Positions 24,434 through 26,815 of a stretch of 26,815 nt of DNA are shown in pieces. Every line of letters begins with the position of its first letter. Position 1 is the stretch's first letter. The position numbers were made by a program, and so were the translations under genes. Below the pieces are notes generated by a model. That model ran no database searches and had not been told where the DNA came from. It saw only the letters and a list, made by a program, of their open reading frames with translations. The stretch comes from UBA7185 sp964606855 (lineage in GTDB: Bacteria; Bacillota; Peptococcia; Peptococcales; Peptococcaceae): positions 1 to 26,815 of the forward strand of contig CAZSHM010000026.1 of assembly GCA_964606855.1 (NCBI GenBank), given 5' to 3'.

Positions 24434-24529
24434 ATGCGCGGGATCGTCTGTTCGCGTATTCTTTTACGAAATAGCCTCGGAACCAAGATTCTGTTTCTTT
24501 GCAGTCTGAAGTATGCTAAAATTTTATAA
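24434..24529 (+). CDS. Possible 31-residue leader peptide upstream of the LysR gene
   Basis: ATG at 24434 is preceded by AAGGAG (24421-24426) with 7-base spacing, and a TAA stop is at 24527-24529. The peptide is basic and hydrophobic (begins MRGIVCSRILLRN, ends LKYAKIL). It lies downstream of a TATAAT at 24367-24372 and 29 bases before the LysR start. No family is recognised. It may be a regulatory uORF or a chance frame. The LysR extended -10 element overlaps its last codons. Confidence 0.3.
   Translation: MRGIVCSRILLRNSLGTKILFLCSLKYAKIL
24514..24522 (+). promoter_or_regulatory. Extended -10 element before the LysR gene
   Basis: TGCTAAAAT is an extended -10; TTTCTT at 24494-24499 is a poor -35 with a 17-base spacer. 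The transcript would start near 24529, some 30 bases before the start codon. Confidence 0.5.
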
Positions 24530-24558
24530 ATTCTTTTTCCGGAAAGGAGGTGTTCTAT

Positions 24559-25596
24559 ATGCGTCTGGAAGACATGGAATACTTTACGGAAATTGTGCGA
24601 TGTAAGAGTCTGAATATGGCGGCGAACGCGCTCTATATTTCACAGCCTGCTTTAGGCGCCGCAATCAAAAATTTCGAAAATGAACTGGGCGTACCCTTGC
24701 TATACCGTTCTCCCAATGGAGTGAGGCCCACGCTGATCGGGAAACGCGTCTACCGGGATTGCTCTGTTCTCCTGCAGGAGTTCCACCGGTCCTATGCCGC
24801 GTGGCAGGCATATATCCGTTCGTTTCGTTCTGCCCGAGGGAATGTCCAGATCAGCACCTTCCCGCTTCTAAGTCCTTTTTTGGCCTCTTCCTTTGCAAAA
24901 GAACTGAATGACTTGTGCCCGGACATCTCGCTGTCTGTATGGGATTGCCCGCTGCGCCATAATCTCCAAAAATTTTTTGAGAATGACCTGCGAATCGCAG
25001 TCGGGGTTTTAGAAAAAGACCGGAACGGCGATTTTCAACAGCTGTTTACAGCGGCAGAGGAGCATCAACTCGAAGTAACAATCTTGGCGCGAGACCAGCT
25101 GAAAGTATGCATTGCCAAGAAGAATCCTCTGGCAAATCAAAAATCGTTGTCGCTTTCCGATCTGGAATCCTTAAATCTCATCACGTATTTCCCGGATGAG
25201 CGGGAAGTCGCCTACGTCCCCTTTCCCTGTAAACGCATTCTGTACGCGCATACGCCGGATCAAATGCTCCAGATGGTGCAGGAAAACCTAGGAATCTTCC
25301 TGGCGGGAGAAAAAATTGCGCGGCATCACTCTAGCGTCCAGAATGGACTGATCAAAATCATGGATATTCAGGACTTTCAATATCCTCCCATGTATATTTA
25401 TATGGTCCATTTGCCTGAAGCGCAATTGAGCAGCGCGGAGGCGGTTGTTGTGCAGGCGCTGTACGATTGTTTTTTTGACGATTCTGCGGACAACTTCCTG
25501 CGCGAGCGGGAGCCCGGAGAAACGATCGCCGCCGCGCGGGGATCAGGCCGGCCGGGTCCCTGCAGCCCGACAGGGCACGCGTCGAATCCGCGGTGA
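24559..25596 (+). CDS. LysR-type transcriptional regulator
   Basis: A 345-residue regulator. The N-terminal winged helix (about 1-62) has the canonical LysR pattern: MEYFTEIVRCKSLNMAANAL, then YISQPALGAAIKNFENELGV and LLYRS, followed by a linker helix. The substrate-binding domain (about 88-300) should sense the pathway substrate or a product. AAAGGAGG 8 bases upstream supports the ATG at 24559; an in-frame GTG at 24550 overlaps that site. Divergence from the permease operon across a palindrome is the classic arrangement of a LysR activator and its target. The last 40 or so residues form an Arg/Gly/Pro-rich tail beyond the usual family end, perhaps from loss of an earlier stop. The inducer is unknown. 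Confidence 0.9.
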   Translation: MRLEDMEYFTEIVRCKSLNMAANALYISQPALGAAIKNFENELGVPLLYRSPNGVRPTLIGKRVYRDCSVLLQEFHRSYAAWQAYIRSFRSARGNVQISTFPLLSPFLASSFAKELNDLCPDISLSVWDCPLRHNLQKFFENDLRIAVGVLEKDRNGDFQQLFTAAEEHQLEVTILARDQLKVCIAKKNPLANQKSLSLSDLESLNLITYFPDEREVAYVPFPCKRILYAHTPDQMLQMVQENLGIFLAGEKIARHHSSVQNGLIKIMDIQDFQYPPMYIYMVHLPEAQLSSAEAVVVQALYDCFFDDSADNFLREREPGETIAAARGSGRPGPCSPTGHASNPR

Positions 25597-25629
25597 CGGG
25601 AAATTTTCTGCGAAAACTCGATTCTCTCC

Positions 25630-25657
25630 TTGACATGAATTTAACGTATGCTATAAT
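25630..25657 (+). promoter_or_regulatory. Strong promoter of the DUF2975/XRE pair
   Basis: Consensus TTGACA (25630-25635) and TATAAT (25652-25657) have a 16-base spacer, plus a TGC extended -10 at 25649-25651. It is the best promoter in the window. Confidence 0.88.
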
Positions 25658-25660
25658 AAT

Positions 25661-25679
25661 TTTAACGATAATCATTAAA
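25661..25679. promoter_or_regulatory. Fur-like palindrome at the start point
   Basis: TTTAACGATAATCATTAAA is a 9-1-9 inverted repeat with one mismatch, lying immediately downstream of the -10 box. The inner AACGATAATCATT differs by one base from the centre of the classical Fur box. It may bind a Fur/PerR/Zur-type repressor or the XRE regulator encoded downstream. Confidence 0.5.
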
Positions 25680-25717
25680 TATGCGCGTGCCGTTCATGGA
25701 TTAAGGAGGAAGGTTCG

Positions 25718-26356
25718 ATGAGAACAGAAAAAATGGTCCGCACTGCCAGGACGCTCGAGAAGGTGTTCCGCATCCTACAAATTCCGGTGTTCCTCGCCGT
25801 GATTGCCTCGGTGGTGATCCTCGGGGGATTCACCGCGCTTGCGATTCTGAATCCGGAGCGAGCGATCGAGATCGGGACGGATACCAGCATCGAGATTGGA
25901 ACCCTCACGTTTGAACTTGCGAAAAGCGCCGTGCCGGAAATCAAAGACGTTCTGTTTTACGGCTGGACGAAAATCGGCTATGGGGCGGTATTCTTTCTGC
26001 TCCTGGGCTATATGCTCGGAAGGTTCAGGATGCTGCTCCGGCCGATCGCGGAAGCGCGCCCCTTCGCTCCTTCGGCCGGCAAAGAAATCCGAAAACTTGC
26101 TTTTGCCTGCCTCGCGGCGGGGATCGCGCAAAACCTGTTCCTGGTCCTGGAGACGCTGCACACGCTTCACGTGTTCAAATTGTCCGATCTGCTGGAGGGC
26201 AGCCAAATCCTTTCTGTCACCGCGAACTTTCAGCTTGTGCACGTTGTCCTTCTGTATCTTGTCCCGGTGCTCTTGGTGTTCTTTGTGCTCTTGCTGGGCT
26301 CCTATATTTTCCAATATGGAGAGGAACTGCAAAAGCTGTCCGACGAAACACTGTAG
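25718..26356 (+). CDS. DUF2975-type membrane protein
   Basis: A 212-residue membrane protein with four predicted helices: about 20-44, 86-104, 128-146 and 170-198. A soluble loop rich in Glu/Ile (ERAIEIGTDTSIEIGTL) lies between the first two. The segment around RPFAPSAGKEIRKLA and the end YIFQYGEELQKLSDETL match DUF2975 proteins of Firmicutes, whose role is unknown. They usually occur with a small XRE-family regulator, as here: the gene downstream starts 11 bases after the stop. A TTAAGGAGGAAGG ribosome site precedes the ATG at 25718. Expression should be controlled at the strong promoter carrying the palindrome at 25661-25679. Confidence 0.8.
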   Translation: MRTEKMVRTARTLEKVFRILQIPVFLAVIASVVILGGFTALAILNPERAIEIGTDTSIEIGTLTFELAKSAVPEIKDVLFYGWTKIGYGAVFFLLLGYMLGRFRMLLRPIAEARPFAPSAGKEIRKLAFACLAAGIAQNLFLVLETLHTLHVFKLSDLLEGSQILSVTANFQLVHVVLLYLVPVLLVFFVLLLGSYIFQYGEELQKLSDETL

Positions 26357-26367
26357 GAGGTGGGAAG

Positions 26368-26610
26368 ATGCCGATTATTCTCCGGCTGGACCGCGTGATG
26401 GCGGATCGGAAAATGTCCCTGAACGAACTCTCCGAAAAAGTCGGCGTGGCGAACGTGAATCTCTCAAGACTCAAAAACGGGCATATCAGCGCGATTCGTT
26501 TTTCCACACTGGAAGCGATCTGCGATGTGCTGGACTGCCAGCCGGGGGATATTCTGGAGTATCAGCGCGCTCCGGCAAGTGCAGAACCCGGACAGGATGC
26601 GCCGCAGTAG
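26368..26610 (+). CDS. Small XRE/Cro-CI-type regulator (YozG-like), DUF2975 partner
   Basis: An 80-residue DNA-binding protein that is almost entirely one helix-turn-helix domain. It starts MPIILRLDRVMADRKMSLNEL; the recognition helix lies around VANVNLSRLKNG, followed by FSTLEAICDVLDCQPGDILEY, a hallmark of the YozG/XRE family. A short Ala/Pro/Gln tail ends the protein. AGGAGGTGGG upstream supports the ATG at 26368. It is co-transcribed with the DUF2975 gene and probably autoregulates the pair, perhaps at 25661-25679. The signal sensed is unknown. Confidence 0.88.
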   Translation: MPIILRLDRVMADRKMSLNELSEKVGVANVNLSRLKNGHISAIRFSTLEAICDVLDCQPGDILEYQRAPASAEPGQDAPQ

Positions 26611-26716
26611 CGTTGCTTACGTGTTAGAGCATCCGGGGCAGGGGGAAAAACATTTGCCGCACGGGGAAGAGCAAACAGATTCCAGAGTTGCTCATGCGGA
26701 AGTGCCTGCGGCGGGT

Positions 26717-26746
26717 TTTCGGCAGAAAAGCATTGCTTTTCCGAAA
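26717..26746 (+). terminator. Hairpin downstream of the XRE gene
   Basis: TTTCGG-(CAG)-AAAAGC, loop ATT, GCTTTTCCGAAA form a 12-bp stem with a 3-base bulge. The T-run is inside the stem rather than after it, so termination is plausible but not certain. Confidence 0.45.
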
Positions 26747-26781
26747 GAACCGTGCTATAGCCCGACTTTGCCACTTATACG

Positions 26782-26815
26782 GTGAAAGAGGAGCCATTAT
26801 TGACTCCTCTTTCAC
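26782..26815. terminator. Perfect inverted repeat at the window end
   Basis: GTGAAAGAGGAG (26782-26793) and CTCCTCTTTCAC (26804-26815) form a perfect 12-bp stem with a 10-base loop. The repeat ends exactly at the last base. It may be a terminator or the arm of a repeated element; the missing flank prevents a decision. Confidence 0.5.

Larger units (their letters stand above)
24191..24558. other. Divergent control region of the permease and LysR genes
   Basis: A 368-base, comparatively AT-rich region. It contains a minus-strand promoter (24279-24308), a 19-bp palindrome (24322-24340), a + strand TATAAT at 24367-24372 without a good -35, a small open frame with a ribosome site (24434-24529) and an extended -10 element (24514-24522) directly before the LysR gene. 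Confidence 0.65.

Noticed and set aside
24281..24558. Longer N-terminus for the permease (start at 24280)
   Set aside because: It would begin inside the predicted -10 box, whereas a strong ribosome site lies just before the ATG at 24190.
26624..26815. Minus-strand frame at the window end (63 residues)
   Set aside because: Runs through hairpins and off the edge; no ribosome site or recognisable domain.

Overview
The window looks like a chromosomal piece of a high-GC member of the Bacillota, most likely class Clostridia and possibly an Oscillospirales-type gut anaerobe. The evidence is the set of gene families: a MurJ flippase, a stand-alone CofE-like ligase, a short DtxR/MntR regulator, a Firmicutes-type glucose-6-phosphate isomerase, a PepSY lipoprotein and a DUF2975/YozG-type pair. 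Strong Shine-Dalgarno sequences and clear -35/-10 promoters also fit. No rRNA, tRNA, CRISPR array, transposase or phage gene was seen. The species cannot be fixed from this sequence.

Positions 1-4158 are housekeeping, all on +: a gene-free leader, murJ, a CofE-like gene tightly followed by a DEDDh exonuclease, and a DtxR-family metal-dependent regulator with its own promoter. A terminator separates this from leuS (4254-6734), which ends at its own terminator. Positions 6900-14545 form a probable operon or string of co-oriented genes: a promoter with a perfect palindromic TetR-type operator, a lipoprotein membrane-fusion protein, an RND efflux pump, the TetR regulator, a lipoprotein with three PepSY-like repeats, exonuclease III and a GNAT acetyltransferase. 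It closes at a bidirectional terminator facing a CLC-family anion transport protein on the minus strand. That CLC protein has Val where the external gating Glu normally sits. Divergent from it is a purine nucleoside phosphorylase, followed by galE and pgi (sugar-nucleotide and central carbon metabolism).

After a long hairpin at 19780-19837 the composition becomes visibly less GC-rich and the content accessory. A minus-strand cluster encodes an SLC13-type anion permease, a large flavin/4Fe-4S ene-reductase of the enoate reductase / 2,4-dienoyl-CoA reductase / Bai type, and an AHL-lactonase-like metallo-beta-lactamase-fold hydrolase. It is transcribed divergently from a LysR-type regulator. A perfect 19-bp palindrome sits about 60 bp upstream of the predicted permease start point, where a LysR activator would bind. 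A possible 31-residue leader peptide precedes the regulator gene. The likely logic is import of an organic anion, hydrolysis of an ester or lactone, and reduction of its activated C=C bond, under substrate-responsive control. The substrate is unknown. This is the best candidate in the window for an undescribed metabolic system.

The window ends with a DUF2975 membrane protein and its small XRE-type regulator, driven by a strong promoter overlapped by a Fur-like palindrome. After them come about 200 bases of hairpin-rich non-coding DNA, with a perfect 12-bp inverted repeat at the very end.
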